Part shown: piece after piece, positions 25,225-33,914 of the stretch | How positions within the stretch are numbered: the first letter of the stretch is position 1 | Layout of the letters: each line of letters starts with the position of its first letter | Assembly: GCA_021779955.1 (NCBI GenBank) | Contig: JAJXZS010000050.1 | Span: 62,001 to 126,000, forward strand | DNA from: Chloroflexota bacterium | GTDB taxonomy: Bacteria > Chloroflexota > Anaerolineae > Anaerolineales > Anaerolineaceae | DNA length: 64,000 nucleotides | Reading direction: 5' to 3' | Program-made: the position numbers and the translations under genes | Notes under the pieces: model-generated | What the model was told of the DNA's origin: nothing | The model's input: the letters and a program-made list of their open reading frames with translations, nothing else | Databases searched by the model: none

Positions 25225-26211
25225 ATGACAAGATACGCAACGATAATTTCCACCGGAGCATACCTTCCCGAGATCGAACGCACCAATGCATCGATGGCAG
25301 AGAGGTTTGGCGAGGTGATTGGCAAGTTCGAGGCCTCTTCAGGCATTCGCACACGTTTTTACGCTCCGGACGACTGGGCAACTTCGGACCTGGCTGCGCA
25401 GGCAGGCAAGAAGGCACTGGAGAAGGCCGGATTGAAGCCTGAAGATCTGGATCTGATCATCCTCGGAACGGATAGCCCCGATTACATCACCCCCGCAACC
25501 TCTGCAGTGGTGCAATTCAAGCTGGGCGCCAGAAACGCCGGAACTTTCGACGTGGGCTGCGCCTGCGCTTCATTCCCCACCGGGCTGAATATCGCCGCCG
25601 GTCTGATTGCCGCCAACCCGAATTTGAAATATGTGATGGTCATTGGCGCGTACATGATGCACAAACTGTCTGACTGGGAGAATGACGTGATGTCTTTCTT
25701 CTACGGTGACGGGGCTGGTGCTGCCATTCTGACCGCCAGCGACAAGCCGGGTTTTGTGTCGTCGACGTTCTTTGCAGACGGCTCATATCACAAGCATTGG
25801 GGCATCTACTCCGGCGGAACGTTCGAACCCGCGACCGAAGAAAGCGTCAAAGCCGGCCGGACGAAGGTCAAGCTGATCACGCCCTTCCCGCCGGAAGTCA
25901 ACCACGAGGGTTGGCCGGCACGGATGCGCGAACTGGCAAAGAACGGCAATTTCGACCTGAAGGACGCCGATCTGGTCATCTACACCCAGGTGCGCCTCAA
26001 CAGCATCAAGCTGGTGCAGGAGACTCTTGGCCTGCCCATTGAGAAAGCGCATTGGGTGATGGACCGCTTCGGGTACACCGGCTCAGCTTGCCTGCCCATG
26101 GCATTCGACGATGCCGTCAGCCAGGGCAAAGTCCATTCCGGCGACCTGGTCCTCTTCGTGGGCTCGGGCGTGGGTTACAACCAGGCGGGTTCCGCCTTCA
26201 TCATGCCTTAG
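25225..26211 (+). CDS. KAS III (FabH)-like thiolase-fold protein with altered catalytic residues
   Basis: A 328-residue thiolase-fold protein of the FabH/HMG-CoA synthase group. The nucleophile is present: Cys114 in GCACASFPTG. The FabH His and Asn are not. The site that reads PHQAN in E. coli FabH aligns with YTQVRLN (Thr254), and the GNTS site reads GYTGSA (Tyr284); the 30-residue spacing is conserved. Decarboxylative condensation by the usual mechanism is therefore unlikely. Acyl transfer or an HMG-CoA-synthase-like reaction are alternatives, supported by the thiolase and DUF35 genes downstream. Confidence 0.8.
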   Translation: MTRYATIISTGAYLPEIERTNASMAERFGEVIGKFEASSGIRTRFYAPDDWATSDLAAQAGKKALEKAGLKPEDLDLIILGTDSPDYITPATSAVVQFKLGARNAGTFDVGCACASFPTGLNIAAGLIAANPNLKYVMVIGAYMMHKLSDWENDVMSFFYGDGAGAAILTASDKPGFVSSTFFADGSYHKHWGIYSGGTFEPATEESVKAGRTKVKLITPFPPEVNHEGWPARMRELAKNGNFDLKDADLVIYTQVRLNSIKLVQETLGLPIEKAHWVMDRFGYTGSACLPMAFDDAVSQGKVHSGDLVLFVGSGVGYNQAGSAFIMP

Positions 26212-26219
26212 GAGAATCG

Positions 26220-27560
26220 ATGAATCCGGGTGATCTCTACAAACAAAAACTGATCAGTATCCCCGAAGCAGTGGGCAAGATCCAATCTCACCAGACGGTG
26301 GGAGTGGCGATGGCTGCTGCTGAGCCGCCGGGCTTGCTCGCCGAGCTCGGAAAACATCGCGACAGGCTCGAAGATGTCAATGTTTGGGTGTGTCTACCCC
26401 TGGGTTCATACGATTTTGTGCTCGACCCGGGCATGGACGGGCATTTCTTCGTCGAAAACTGGTTTTACGGCGCTGCCGACCGCAAAGTTCATTCCCAGGG
26501 GCGCACATCGTACATCCCAAACAATCTGCACCAGGCAGCCACACGTAAGCTCTACGGCGCCAAAAACAGTGTCAACGTTTTTCTTGGCACTGCGACGCTC
26601 CCGGATGCACGCGGCTTCATGTCACTTTCGTTGGGCCTTGTGCTCGAGAAGCAACTGATCGAAGCGGCCGACCTGGTCATCCTCGAAATCAACCAGAATC
26701 TGCCCCGGACCCTTGGCGACACCCAGGTCCACATCTCGGAAGTGGATTACGTGGTGGAAAATCATTGCGCACTTCCGCAATTTCCACCGGATGTTCCAAC
26801 TGCAATCGAAGAATCCATCGGCGGCTACATTGCTGAGATGATCCAGGACGGATCGACGCTGCAGCTTGGCATCGGCGGTATTCCGAACGCGATCACGCCC
26901 TTTCTGATGCACAGAAATGACCTGGGCATCCACACCGAAATGTTCACAGACGGCATGGTCGATCTATACAACGCAGGCGTCATCACCAACAAGCGCAAGA
27001 CCTTGTGGAAGGGGAAGATGGTCGGCGCTTTCGCGTTGGGCACCCAGAAACTCTACGACTTCGTCGATAACAACCTGGGCGTCGAATTCCAGCAAGGTAA
27101 AGTTACCAACGACCCCACCGTGGTGGGGCGCAACTACCGCATGATCAGCATCAATACTGCGCTGCAGGTCGATCTGTATGGACAGGTCTGCTCGCAGTCG
27201 ATCGGCAGCCGCCACTTCTCAGGCACCGGAGGCCAATTGGACACCCACCGCGGCGCCCAGCTTTCAGATCAGGGGCGCGGGATTATTGCGCTGCGCTCGA
27301 CCGCCAGGGGCGGCACAGTTTCCACGATCGTGCCATTTCTGCCTGAAGGCACCGAGATCACCGTACCCAGCCAGGATGTGGACACCATCGTCACCGAGTA
27401 TGGCGTGGCGGATCTGAAAGGGCTGTGTGTGCGGGAGCGCGCCATCGCGCTGATCAATATCGCGCACCCCGACTTCAGGGATCAATTGAAAGACGAAGTG
27501 ATGCGCGTCGGCATCGTGCCAAAGTTTTCGGTTCCGGTCCAATGGGAGGGCGAGAAATGA
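26220..27560 (+). CDS. Family I CoA-transferase / acetyl-CoA hydrolase-like
   Basis: A 446-residue protein of the 4-hydroxybutyrate CoA-transferase / acetyl-CoA hydrolase family. LGIGGIPNAI and HTEMFTDGMVDLYNAG carry the conserved glycine loop and the Glu that forms the acyl-CoA anhydride intermediate. GRNYRMISINTALQVDLYGQV and the C-terminal VTEYGVADLKG are further landmarks. It would activate a free carboxylic acid with CoA from acetyl-CoA. The ATG at 26220 follows TTAGGAGAATCG; a much longer in-frame start overlaps the previous gene and is rejected. It overlaps the next gene by ATGA. Confidence 0.87.
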   Translation: MNPGDLYKQKLISIPEAVGKIQSHQTVGVAMAAAEPPGLLAELGKHRDRLEDVNVWVCLPLGSYDFVLDPGMDGHFFVENWFYGAADRKVHSQGRTSYIPNNLHQAATRKLYGAKNSVNVFLGTATLPDARGFMSLSLGLVLEKQLIEAADLVILEINQNLPRTLGDTQVHISEVDYVVENHCALPQFPPDVPTAIEESIGGYIAEMIQDGSTLQLGIGGIPNAITPFLMHRNDLGIHTEMFTDGMVDLYNAGVITNKRKTLWKGKMVGAFALGTQKLYDFVDNNLGVEFQQGKVTNDPTVVGRNYRMISINTALQVDLYGQVCSQSIGSRHFSGTGGQLDTHRGAQLSDQGRGIIALRSTARGGTVSTIVPFLPEGTEITVPSQDVDTIVTEYGVADLKGLCVRERAIALINIAHPDFRDQLKDEVMRVGIVPKFSVPVQWEGEK

Positions 27561-27862
27561 ATCAACTGATTGGCAAGTGGCAGCAGCCGGCCGGTCAACC
27601 TTATCCGGGGCTGTGGTTCATGTTCAATGAAGATGGCACTTTCCAGGCTGAATTCAACGAAATGGGCATTACCTCATCTGGAACGTATGCGCTGAACGGC
27701 GACCTGATCTCGATGGATCAGAGCCAGCATTCCCTGGGATTGGTAGGCAAGTTCGAAGGCAGATTTGCAGTCGAGAAGGATACGTTGAAAATGGCGCTCG
27801 GAAACCCGGGTGAGAAAGCTCCCGCAGACCTGAGCAAGGCTCGCATTTATATCAGACAGTAG
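27557..27862 (+). CDS. Small beta-rich hypothetical protein in the CoA operon
   Basis: A 101-residue protein, start ATG at 27557 overlapping the CoA-transferase stop by four bases. It is almost all predicted beta strand with alternating GLWFMFNEDGTFQAEF and SGTYALNGDLISM, which recalls lipocalin-like or META-type folds that bind hydrophobic ligands. No Cys and no signal peptide, so it is cytoplasmic. The tight coupling implies a role in the pathway, perhaps ligand carriage; not recognised as a named family. Confidence 0.6.
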   Translation: MNQLIGKWQQPAGQPYPGLWFMFNEDGTFQAEFNEMGITSSGTYALNGDLISMDQSQHSLGLVGKFEGRFAVEKDTLKMALGNPGEKAPADLSKARIYIRQ

Positions 27863-27878
27863 AAAGGATCGCGCACCG

Positions 27879-29141
27879 ATGTCATCAAAATTAGCCAGAG
27901 GTGTCGCTCTCGTTGGGGCCGGAATGAGCAAGTTCGGCGCTTTCAAGGGCAAATCCTCGAGAGATTTGTTCGTTGAAGCCTTTGTCGAGATGCTCGAATC
28001 CGTCGACAAAGGGATCGACCCGAAAGAGATCAATGCGCTTTACGTTGGCAATTACAGCAGCGATCTTTTCGAGGGGCAGGGGCACATTGCACCCATCATG
28101 GCGAGCTGGACGGGTTTGAGCCCGCTGCCGGCTGTGCGCGTCGAAGATGCCTGCGCAAGCGCCGGCGTCGCCGTGCGCGAGGGCATCCTGGCTGTAGCCT
28201 CAGGTATGTACGATGTGGTCGTGGTCGGCGGCGTGGAAAAGATGACCGATCTCCCTATCGAAAAGGTAACAGATACGCTCGCAACGGCTGCCGATGTGCA
28301 ATATGAGATTCCAGCGGGTTTCACCTTCCCGGGTTTCTACGCGGCAATGGCAACCTCCTACATGGCTGCTTACGGCGCCACCCCCGAGACGTTCATGAAG
28401 GTCGGCATCAAAAATCACAACAACGGCGCCATGAACGAGAAAGCGCAGTTTGGAGCCAAGATCAGTACGCTGATGGAAGCCCGGCGCCAATCGGCGATCA
28501 AGAAGGGCCTGCCCGTGCCAGAGTGGGATTCTGAGATGGATTTCATGCACGATGACAGGGCAAACCCGATCGTCGCGTGGCCGATGCGTCTTTACGATTG
28601 CAGTCCGGTTTCCGACGGAGCAGCTGTGGTGCTGCTGGTGAGCGAAGACCTGGCGAAGAAATATACCGATCACCCGATCTATGTGGCTGGGATGGGGCAG
28701 GCGAGCGACGGCGCTTTGCACGACCGTCCGGTGTTGAATTCGATTCCATCGGCCAAACTGGCAGGCGAGCAAGCCTACCGCATGGCCGGCATCACCCCGC
28801 AGGACATCGACTTTGCCGAGGTACACGATTGCTTCACTGTAGCCGAGGTCATCGCCTCTGAAGACCTTGGCTTCTTCGAACGCGGCAAGGGCTGGATTGC
28901 TGCAGAAGAGGGCGTCACAAGCCGTGAAGGCGCGAAGCCGATCAACCTTTCAGGCGGGTTGAAGTCCAAGGGTCACCCGGTCGGCGCTTCAGGCGTTGGA
29001 CAGGTGGTCGAGGTCTTCAAGCAGTTACGCGGACAGGCCGGTCCACGCCAGAAACCCGGACAATTGAGATTTGGCCTCACCCATAACGTGGGCGGCACCG
29101 GGCAAACCTGCGTTGTGCATATCTTCGAGCGGAGGGACTGA
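27879..29141 (+). CDS. Thiolase-family acetyltransferase (SCP-x type)
   Basis: A 420-residue thiolase of the SCP-x / archaeal acetoacetyl-CoA thiolase type. The acyl-accepting Cys is in RVEDACASAG, HDCFTVAEVIASEDLG is the middle motif and GGLKSKGHPVGASGVGQ carries the catalytic His. The late CXG-type cysteine position reads NVGGTGQTC. It would cleave or form 3-oxoacyl-CoA. RBS AAAGGATCG precedes the ATG; the DUF35 gene starts one base after the stop. Thiolases of this branch usually work with a DUF35 partner. Confidence 0.87.
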   Translation: MSSKLARGVALVGAGMSKFGAFKGKSSRDLFVEAFVEMLESVDKGIDPKEINALYVGNYSSDLFEGQGHIAPIMASWTGLSPLPAVRVEDACASAGVAVREGILAVASGMYDVVVVGGVEKMTDLPIEKVTDTLATAADVQYEIPAGFTFPGFYAAMATSYMAAYGATPETFMKVGIKNHNNGAMNEKAQFGAKISTLMEARRQSAIKKGLPVPEWDSEMDFMHDDRANPIVAWPMRLYDCSPVSDGAAVVLLVSEDLAKKYTDHPIYVAGMGQASDGALHDRPVLNSIPSAKLAGEQAYRMAGITPQDIDFAEVHDCFTVAEVIASEDLGFFERGKGWIAAEEGVTSREGAKPINLSGGLKSKGHPVGASGVGQVVEVFKQLRGQAGPRQKPGQLRFGLTHNVGGTGQTCVVHIFERRD

Positions 29142-29142
29142 C

Positions 29143-29556
29143 ATGGATAACCAATTCACTCACACCGCATTTAGTAGTTACCTGAACGAACACCGCTTGA
29201 TGGGCACGCGAAACAAGGCTGACGGATCGTTGTATTGCCCTCCGCGCCCTATTGACCCGCTGAACCACTCGATCGACATGGAATGGTTCGAGTTCAAAGG
29301 GTTGGGCAAACTCGAGGGGTTCACCATTGTCTACATCGGCTCGACAGCCATGATCGCGGCAGGCTATGACCGCAAGAATCCCTATTGCGTCGGCATCGTC
29401 AAACTCGACGAAGGCCCGATGATCAGCGGATTGATCCTGGGCGTGGATGTTTTCCATCCGGAAACGATCAAGATTGGCGCCCGTTTCAATGCGACTTACG
29501 TGGATCGCGGCGAAGGCGAAGCAAAGAAGAGCTTTCTGGCGTTCGAACCTGTATAG
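29143..29556 (+). CDS. DUF35 OB-fold protein lacking its zinc ribbon
   Basis: A 137-residue DUF35/ChsH2-like protein, partner of the thiolase upstream. The OB-fold part is recognisable: DMEWFEFKGLGKLEGFTIV, VGIVKLDEGPMISGLI and IKIGARFNATYV. The N-terminal rubredoxin-like ribbon, normally four Cys, retains only Cys32 (LYCPPRP). In archaea a thiolase, an HMG-CoA synthase and a DUF35 protein form one complex that channels acetoacetyl-CoA; the gene set here (KAS III-like, thiolase, DUF35) recalls that. The start at 29143 follows GGAGGGACTGAC. Confidence 0.75.
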   Translation: MDNQFTHTAFSSYLNEHRLMGTRNKADGSLYCPPRPIDPLNHSIDMEWFEFKGLGKLEGFTIVYIGSTAMIAAGYDRKNPYCVGIVKLDEGPMISGLILGVDVFHPETIKIGARFNATYVDRGEGEAKKSFLAFEPV

Positions 29557-29570
29557 AAGGGATGATCCAG

Positions 29571-30377
29571 ATGCCGAAGGTTATGGTCGACGACGTCAAC
29601 CTGTATTATGAGCTTCACGGCCCTGAAAATGCCGATGTGATCGTGCTTTCCAATGGCATTTTCATGTCTACAGCGTCCTGGGGATTCCAGGTGGCAGAGT
29701 TGAAGAAGCATTTCAGGGTGCTGACATACGATTGCCGCGGCATGTGGAAATCGGATCACCCCGCCGGCCCTTATTCGATGGAGATGCACGCAGACGACCT
29801 GGCAGGCTTGCTCAAGGCCTTGAGCATTGAGAAGGCGCACATCGCCGGCATCTCATACGGCGGTGAGGTAAGCATGACCTTCGCCCTCAAATATCCGCAA
29901 ATGGTGAGAAGCCTGATCGTCTCATCGAGCGTCAGCCAGATCGACCCGCTGCTGATGGCCATCGGTCAAAGCTGGGCAGTTGCGATGGAATCGCATGACC
30001 CCGGCACCCTGTACGACGTAACCCTGCCCTACAACTTCTCTGAACGGTATATCAAGGCCAATGCAGAGCTGCTGGCCGCGTCAAGGGCCCGCTACGGAGA
30101 CATGGATTTCGATTCGGTATCCGAGCTGATGAAAGCGTTCGTAAGGCTCGAGCTGACCGGTGAACTGGCGAAGATCAAGTCGCCGGCGCTGGTGATGGTG
30201 GGAGAAAATGACATCCTGAAATCGCGCAATTACTCGGAGATCATCGCAAGCCAAATACCGGGAGCCGAACTGGCCGTCATCCCCCATGCAGGGCATGCAG
30301 TGTGCCTCGAGCAGCCGGGCATTTTTAACGATCTATTATTGGGATTTGTGTTGAAGCATTGTGAGGCCGTCGCATGA
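29571..30377 (+). CDS. Alpha/beta hydrolase
   Basis: A 268-residue alpha/beta hydrolase. The nucleophile elbow is GISYGGE with Ser near residue 95, the early strand loop LSNGIFMSTASW provides the oxyanion hole, the acid is in VMVGENDILK and the His is in PHAGHAVCLEQP. The overall pattern resembles 3-oxoadipate enol-lactonase and related esterases. The start ATG at 29571 has AAGGG nine bases before it; the ATG at 29562 is too close. It overlaps the hotdog gene by four bases. It may hydrolyse a lactone or thioester of the pathway. Confidence 0.82.
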   Translation: MPKVMVDDVNLYYELHGPENADVIVLSNGIFMSTASWGFQVAELKKHFRVLTYDCRGMWKSDHPAGPYSMEMHADDLAGLLKALSIEKAHIAGISYGGEVSMTFALKYPQMVRSLIVSSSVSQIDPLLMAIGQSWAVAMESHDPGTLYDVTLPYNFSERYIKANAELLAASRARYGDMDFDSVSELMKAFVRLELTGELAKIKSPALVMVGENDILKSRNYSEIIASQIPGAELAVIPHAGHAVCLEQPGIFNDLLLGFVLKHCEAVA

Positions 30378-30778
30378 GCATTCATATCCAACCAGCACCT
30401 TTACCGGGCACCCAGGAAACTTACAACCACACCATCGGCGAGGAGGAACTGGCCGCCTTTGCGGGGCTGGTGGGAGCCCAACCGGTCGATCTGGGGATCG
30501 AGGTACAGGCAGCGAAAGATACGTCCGTTCCGAACCTGTTCATGATTGGGATCGTGGGCGGTTTGTTGAACACTCAGTTCTCAAAATTGGGTTCCGAATG
30601 CATCAATATGCACTTCGAATTCCTGGCGCCCATCCATTGCGGTGATTGCATCGAGACGACGATCGTACTGGCAAGCGCCGATATGGTCAAACACCTCGCC
30701 ACGTATCGGATGGATTGTTTCAACCAGTCCAAAGAACAGGTGATTACAGGGCAGGCGGTGATGATTCTGCCGCGCTAG
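30374..30778 (+). CDS. MaoC-like hotdog-fold protein without the hydratase dyad
   Basis: A 134-residue hotdog-fold protein. FAGLVGAQPVDLGI aligns with the hydratase segment usually written as a GD-NPIH motif, but the catalytic Asp and His are both absent. MIGIVGGLLNTQF and INMHFEFLAPIHCGDCIETTI are the hot-dog helix and the strand pair of the family. It could bind acyl thioesters, act as a thioesterase, or be a structural subunit. Last of the eight thioester genes; the ABC importer follows after about 117 bases. Confidence 0.7.
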   Translation: MSIHIQPAPLPGTQETYNHTIGEEELAAFAGLVGAQPVDLGIEVQAAKDTSVPNLFMIGIVGGLLNTQFSKLGSECINMHFEFLAPIHCGDCIETTIVLASADMVKHLATYRMDCFNQSKEQVITGQAVMILPR

Positions 30779-30895
30779 TCTCAATTTGTAAAATATGTCT
30801 GATCGGGAAATTCAGGAGGTGAAACCCAGTTGTTGAGTCCGCAATTTGAATCAGTCCACATCTATTTTGCTCTACAATAACATGGAGGAGAGAGT

Positions 30896-32272
30896 ATGAA
30901 AAAGCTGTTTGCTGTTGTCAGTGTGCTCATGGTCGTGTCCTTGCTGCTTGCAGCATGCGCAACACCCACGCCTGCACCCACCACTGCAGTCCCCACTACT
31001 GAGGCGCCAACCGTTGCCGCCACCACCGAAGCCCCCACCCCTGAACCTGCGGGCCTCACCTGCGCTGCGCCTGTCAAAGTCGGCCTGATCACCGATCTGA
31101 CCGGGCCCCTTGCCAGCTACGGAGAAATGATCGTTCGTTCCTTTATGCTTGGCATGGAATACGCAGCCGGCGCTCCCGGTTCTGCAGGCGCGAAATTCGA
31201 TTGGAAGACCGCCACGCAAAATAATTTCACAATCGATAAATGCGAAATCCAGGTCTTCGTGCGCGACGATGCCAGCGTTCCTGATACCACGACCACCGTG
31301 GCAAATGAGTTGATCGATGTTGAAAAAGTGAATATCCTGGTCGGCACCACTTCTTCCGGCGCCACCGCTACCCTGCAGGGCATTGCGCTCCAGAACAAGA
31401 TCCCCTTGATTGTGGCCCCCGCTGCTGCGAACGATATCACCGGTGTGAACTTCAATGAATACACCTTCCGCACCAGCCGCAACAACTACCAGGACGCCAT
31501 GAATGAATGCCTGGCCCTGACAAAGACATACACGAAATTCGTCCAGATCGCCCCTGACTATGCCTTCGGCCGCGGCTCTGCAGCAGCTTTCCGCGATGCC
31601 TGCACGCTCGATGGCGGTACTTTCGTAGCCGACGACATCTTCGCCCCATTGACCACCACCGATTTCACTCCCTACATGGAGCAGATCGCCAATTCAGGCG
31701 CCCAGGCATACATCGTAACCTGGGCAGGCACCGGGTTTGTCTCTTTGATCCAGGCTGCCAAAGATCAGGGTGTCACCGATAAGATGGCCCTCGGTACAAC
31801 TTTCGTGAACAATGCAGTTATGCCTGCACTCTATTCCAACTACATCGGTACGACAGCCGGCATTATCTACGCTTACATGGCGCCCAAGAATGCCATCAAC
31901 GACTTCCTCGTTGCCCAGGAAAAAGCTGTATACGGTGTGGTTCCCGATCTGTTCGATGCCGATGGCATGAACGCCGCTTTGATGATCGCTGCCGCTTTGA
32001 AAGCGACCAACGGCGATGTCACCGGTGATGTCATGGTCAAGGCGATGGAAGGCTTATCCTTCGACGGCCCCAAGGGCCTCATCCAGATTCGTCCCGAAGA
32101 TCATGTCGCCATCCAGGATATGTATATTCTGACTTTGAATAATCTCACCGATCCCAATGCCAACTACTACACCTATGTCGACACCACCCGCCCTGAACCG
32201 CCTTGCTTGTTACCCGAGACCTTAAAATCCCGCTGCGGTTCCTTGCCTTACGGCACCCTTTCTGGCAACTAA
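30896..32272 (+). CDS. Branched-chain-type ABC transporter substrate-binding lipoprotein
   Basis: A 458-residue LivJ-type (type I periplasmic fold) binding protein. The lipobox LLAAC places the lipidated Cys near residue 20, followed by a long Thr/Pro/Glu linker and the mature domain starting KVGLITDLTGPLASYGE. NYQDAMNECLALT and IVTWAGTGFVSLIQAAKDQG are hinge-region landmarks. Proteins of this group bind amino acids, amides, aromatic acids or dicarboxylates. RBS GGAGGAGAGAGT is strong and TACAAT lies at 30873. The upstream thioester genes suggest a carboxylic-acid ligand. Confidence 0.87.
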   Translation: MKKLFAVVSVLMVVSLLLAACATPTPAPTTAVPTTEAPTVAATTEAPTPEPAGLTCAAPVKVGLITDLTGPLASYGEMIVRSFMLGMEYAAGAPGSAGAKFDWKTATQNNFTIDKCEIQVFVRDDASVPDTTTTVANELIDVEKVNILVGTTSSGATATLQGIALQNKIPLIVAPAAANDITGVNFNEYTFRTSRNNYQDAMNECLALTKTYTKFVQIAPDYAFGRGSAAAFRDACTLDGGTFVADDIFAPLTTTDFTPYMEQIANSGAQAYIVTWAGTGFVSLIQAAKDQGVTDKMALGTTFVNNAVMPALYSNYIGTTAGIIYAYMAPKNAINDFLVAQEKAVYGVVPDLFDADGMNAALMIAAALKATNGDVTGDVMVKAMEGLSFDGPKGLIQIRPEDHVAIQDMYILTLNNLTDPNANYYTYVDTTRPEPPCLLPETLKSRCGSLPYGTLSGN

Positions 32273-32289
32273 GCTTGTCTTTTGGTCCG

Positions 32290-32322
32290 CGTCCCTAAAG
32301 GTCCATGTGACCTTTAGGGACG
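32290..32322. promoter_or_regulatory. Long perfect hairpin between binding protein and LivG
   Basis: CGTCCCTAAAGGTC (32290-32303) pairs perfectly with GACCTTTAGGGACG (32309-32322) around a five-base loop. No T run follows, so it is more likely an mRNA-stabilising or partial-attenuation hairpin that raises binding-protein output over the downstream ATPases and permeases. Confidence 0.7.
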
Positions 32323-32361
32323 GCTTCTCTACTCTGAACAACTCACGACTGAACCGAATCC

Positions 32362-33150
32362 ATGGATCTGGAAGGTATGATGGACAACGAAGTCATTATC
32401 GAAACAATTGATCTCTCCAGGCACTTCGGCGCGCTGGTTGCAGTCGATTCGGTGAATATCAAGGTTCACAGGAACACGCTGCATGCCATTATCGGGCCGA
32501 ATGGTGCGGGAAAAACAACGCTCTTCAACTTATTGAGCGGCAATCTCAGCCCAACGAATGGCAAGGTCATTTTCAAAGGGAAGGATATTACCAATAAACC
32601 CGTGTATAAGTTTATTCATCACGGCATTGGGCGCTCTTTCCAGATCACGAATATCTTTCCCAATCTCACTGTCTTCGAAAATATCCGCCTGGCTTCCCAG
32701 GCGATGGAAAAAGGCAATTTCAAGTTTTGGATGAATGCCTCCCGTTTACCCCGATGCGAACAACGGACCTGGGAGGTTATCGAGCGCGTGGGATTGAAAG
32801 AACGCGCGCATTTGATCGCAAGCACCCTCCCGCACGGTGATCAGCGCAAGCTCGAGCTTGGAATGATCCTTGCGCCGGACCCCGAAGTCCTATTGTTGGA
32901 CGAACCCACGGCAGGCATGGCTGCGGAACAGGTTCCGGAATTGATCCAGTTGATCAAGGAAATCCAGCAAGCTGGAAACAAAACGGTCATGCTTGTGGAA
33001 CATAACATGAACGTGGTAATGAGCATCTCCAACGTGATTACTGTGATGCATCTGGGCAAAGTACTGGCTGAAGGAACGCCCTCGGCGATTGCAGCCAATA
33101 AGGAAGTACAGACCGCATACCTCGGCGGACTTTATGAGTTGGATGTGTGA
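32362..33150 (+). CDS. Branched-chain-type ABC transporter ATPase (LivG-like)
   Basis: A 262-residue ABC ATPase. Walker A GPNGAGKTT near residue 51, Q-loop in IGRSFQITNIFPNLTVFENI, a divergent signature LPHGDQRKLELG as usual in LivG, Walker B VLLLDEPTAGM and the switch His in LVEHNMNVV. The exact start is uncertain: in-frame ATGs at 32377 and 32380 lie just after GGAAGG and would shorten the protein by five or six residues. It pairs with the LivF-type ATPase downstream. Confidence 0.9.
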   Translation: MDLEGMMDNEVIIETIDLSRHFGALVAVDSVNIKVHRNTLHAIIGPNGAGKTTLFNLLSGNLSPTNGKVIFKGKDITNKPVYKFIHHGIGRSFQITNIFPNLTVFENIRLASQAMEKGNFKFWMNASRLPRCEQRTWEVIERVGLKERAHLIASTLPHGDQRKLELGMILAPDPEVLLLDEPTAGMAAEQVPELIQLIKEIQQAGNKTVMLVEHNMNVVMSISNVITVMHLGKVLAEGTPSAIAANKEVQTAYLGGLYELDV

Positions 33151-33201
33151 AATACCTTATCCTGGCAGCATGGTTTACAGCGAATCAACCTTGAGGACTA
33201 A

Positions 33202-33906
33202 ATGACGAATATTCTCGAAGTTCAAGGCATCCATACTTTCATTGGACGTTATCACATCCTTCAGGGTGTGGATGTGAGCGTACCGGAGGGATCGATCACA
33301 GCCCTCCTGGGGCGCAACGGGGCAGGGAAGACCACAACGCTCAAGTCTGTGCTTGGGTTGAGATCGGTACGTGAAGGAAGCATCTTATTCGATGGAAAGC
33401 CTGTACACGGCATGCGCTCGTTCGATATCGCAGCGCTCGGAATCGGATTTGTTCCTGAACACCGCGCCATTTTTCGCGATCTGAGTGTCGAGGAGAACCT
33501 TAAAATCGCCGAACGTCACAAAGGTGATTTGGCAAACAAGCGCGACTTCATCTTCGATCTGTTTCCCGACTTGAAAAAGTTTCTTGCCATGCCCGGACTC
33601 AGCCTTTCAGGCGGGCAGCAGCAGATGCTTGCCATCGCCAGGGCTCTCATTGCCGATAATCGCTTGCTGTTGATCGATGAACCCAGCGAAGGTCTCGCCC
33701 CTGTCATCATCGAGCATATGATCTCTGTCATCCGCCAGCTTTCGAAAAAAAGCACTGTGCTGCTCGTGGAGCAGAACTTTTTGGTCGCGAGCAAACTGGC
33801 AGAATATTATGTCATTATCGAAGAAGGCCGTTCGGTCAAAGCCGGAAAAATGAGTGACCTGGTAAACGACAGGGCAGCCATTCACCAATACCTGGGCGCA
33901 GCTTAG
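33202..33906 (+). CDS. Branched-chain-type ABC transporter ATPase (LivF-like)
   Basis: A 234-residue ABC ATPase. Walker A GRNGAGKTT near residue 37, the LivF-type IGFVPEHRAIFRDLSVEENL Q-loop region, signature LSGGQQQML, Walker B LLLIDEPSEGLAP and switch His replaced in position by Gln (LLVEQNFLVA), which is normal for LivF. RBS GAGGACTAA. LivH follows after 8 bases. Confidence 0.9.
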   Translation: MTNILEVQGIHTFIGRYHILQGVDVSVPEGSITALLGRNGAGKTTTLKSVLGLRSVREGSILFDGKPVHGMRSFDIAALGIGFVPEHRAIFRDLSVEENLKIAERHKGDLANKRDFIFDLFPDLKKFLAMPGLSLSGGQQQMLAIARALIADNRLLLIDEPSEGLAPVIIEHMISVIRQLSKKSTVLLVEQNFLVASKLAEYYVIIEEGRSVKAGKMSDLVNDRAAIHQYLGAA

Positions 33907-33914
33907 GAAAAGCC

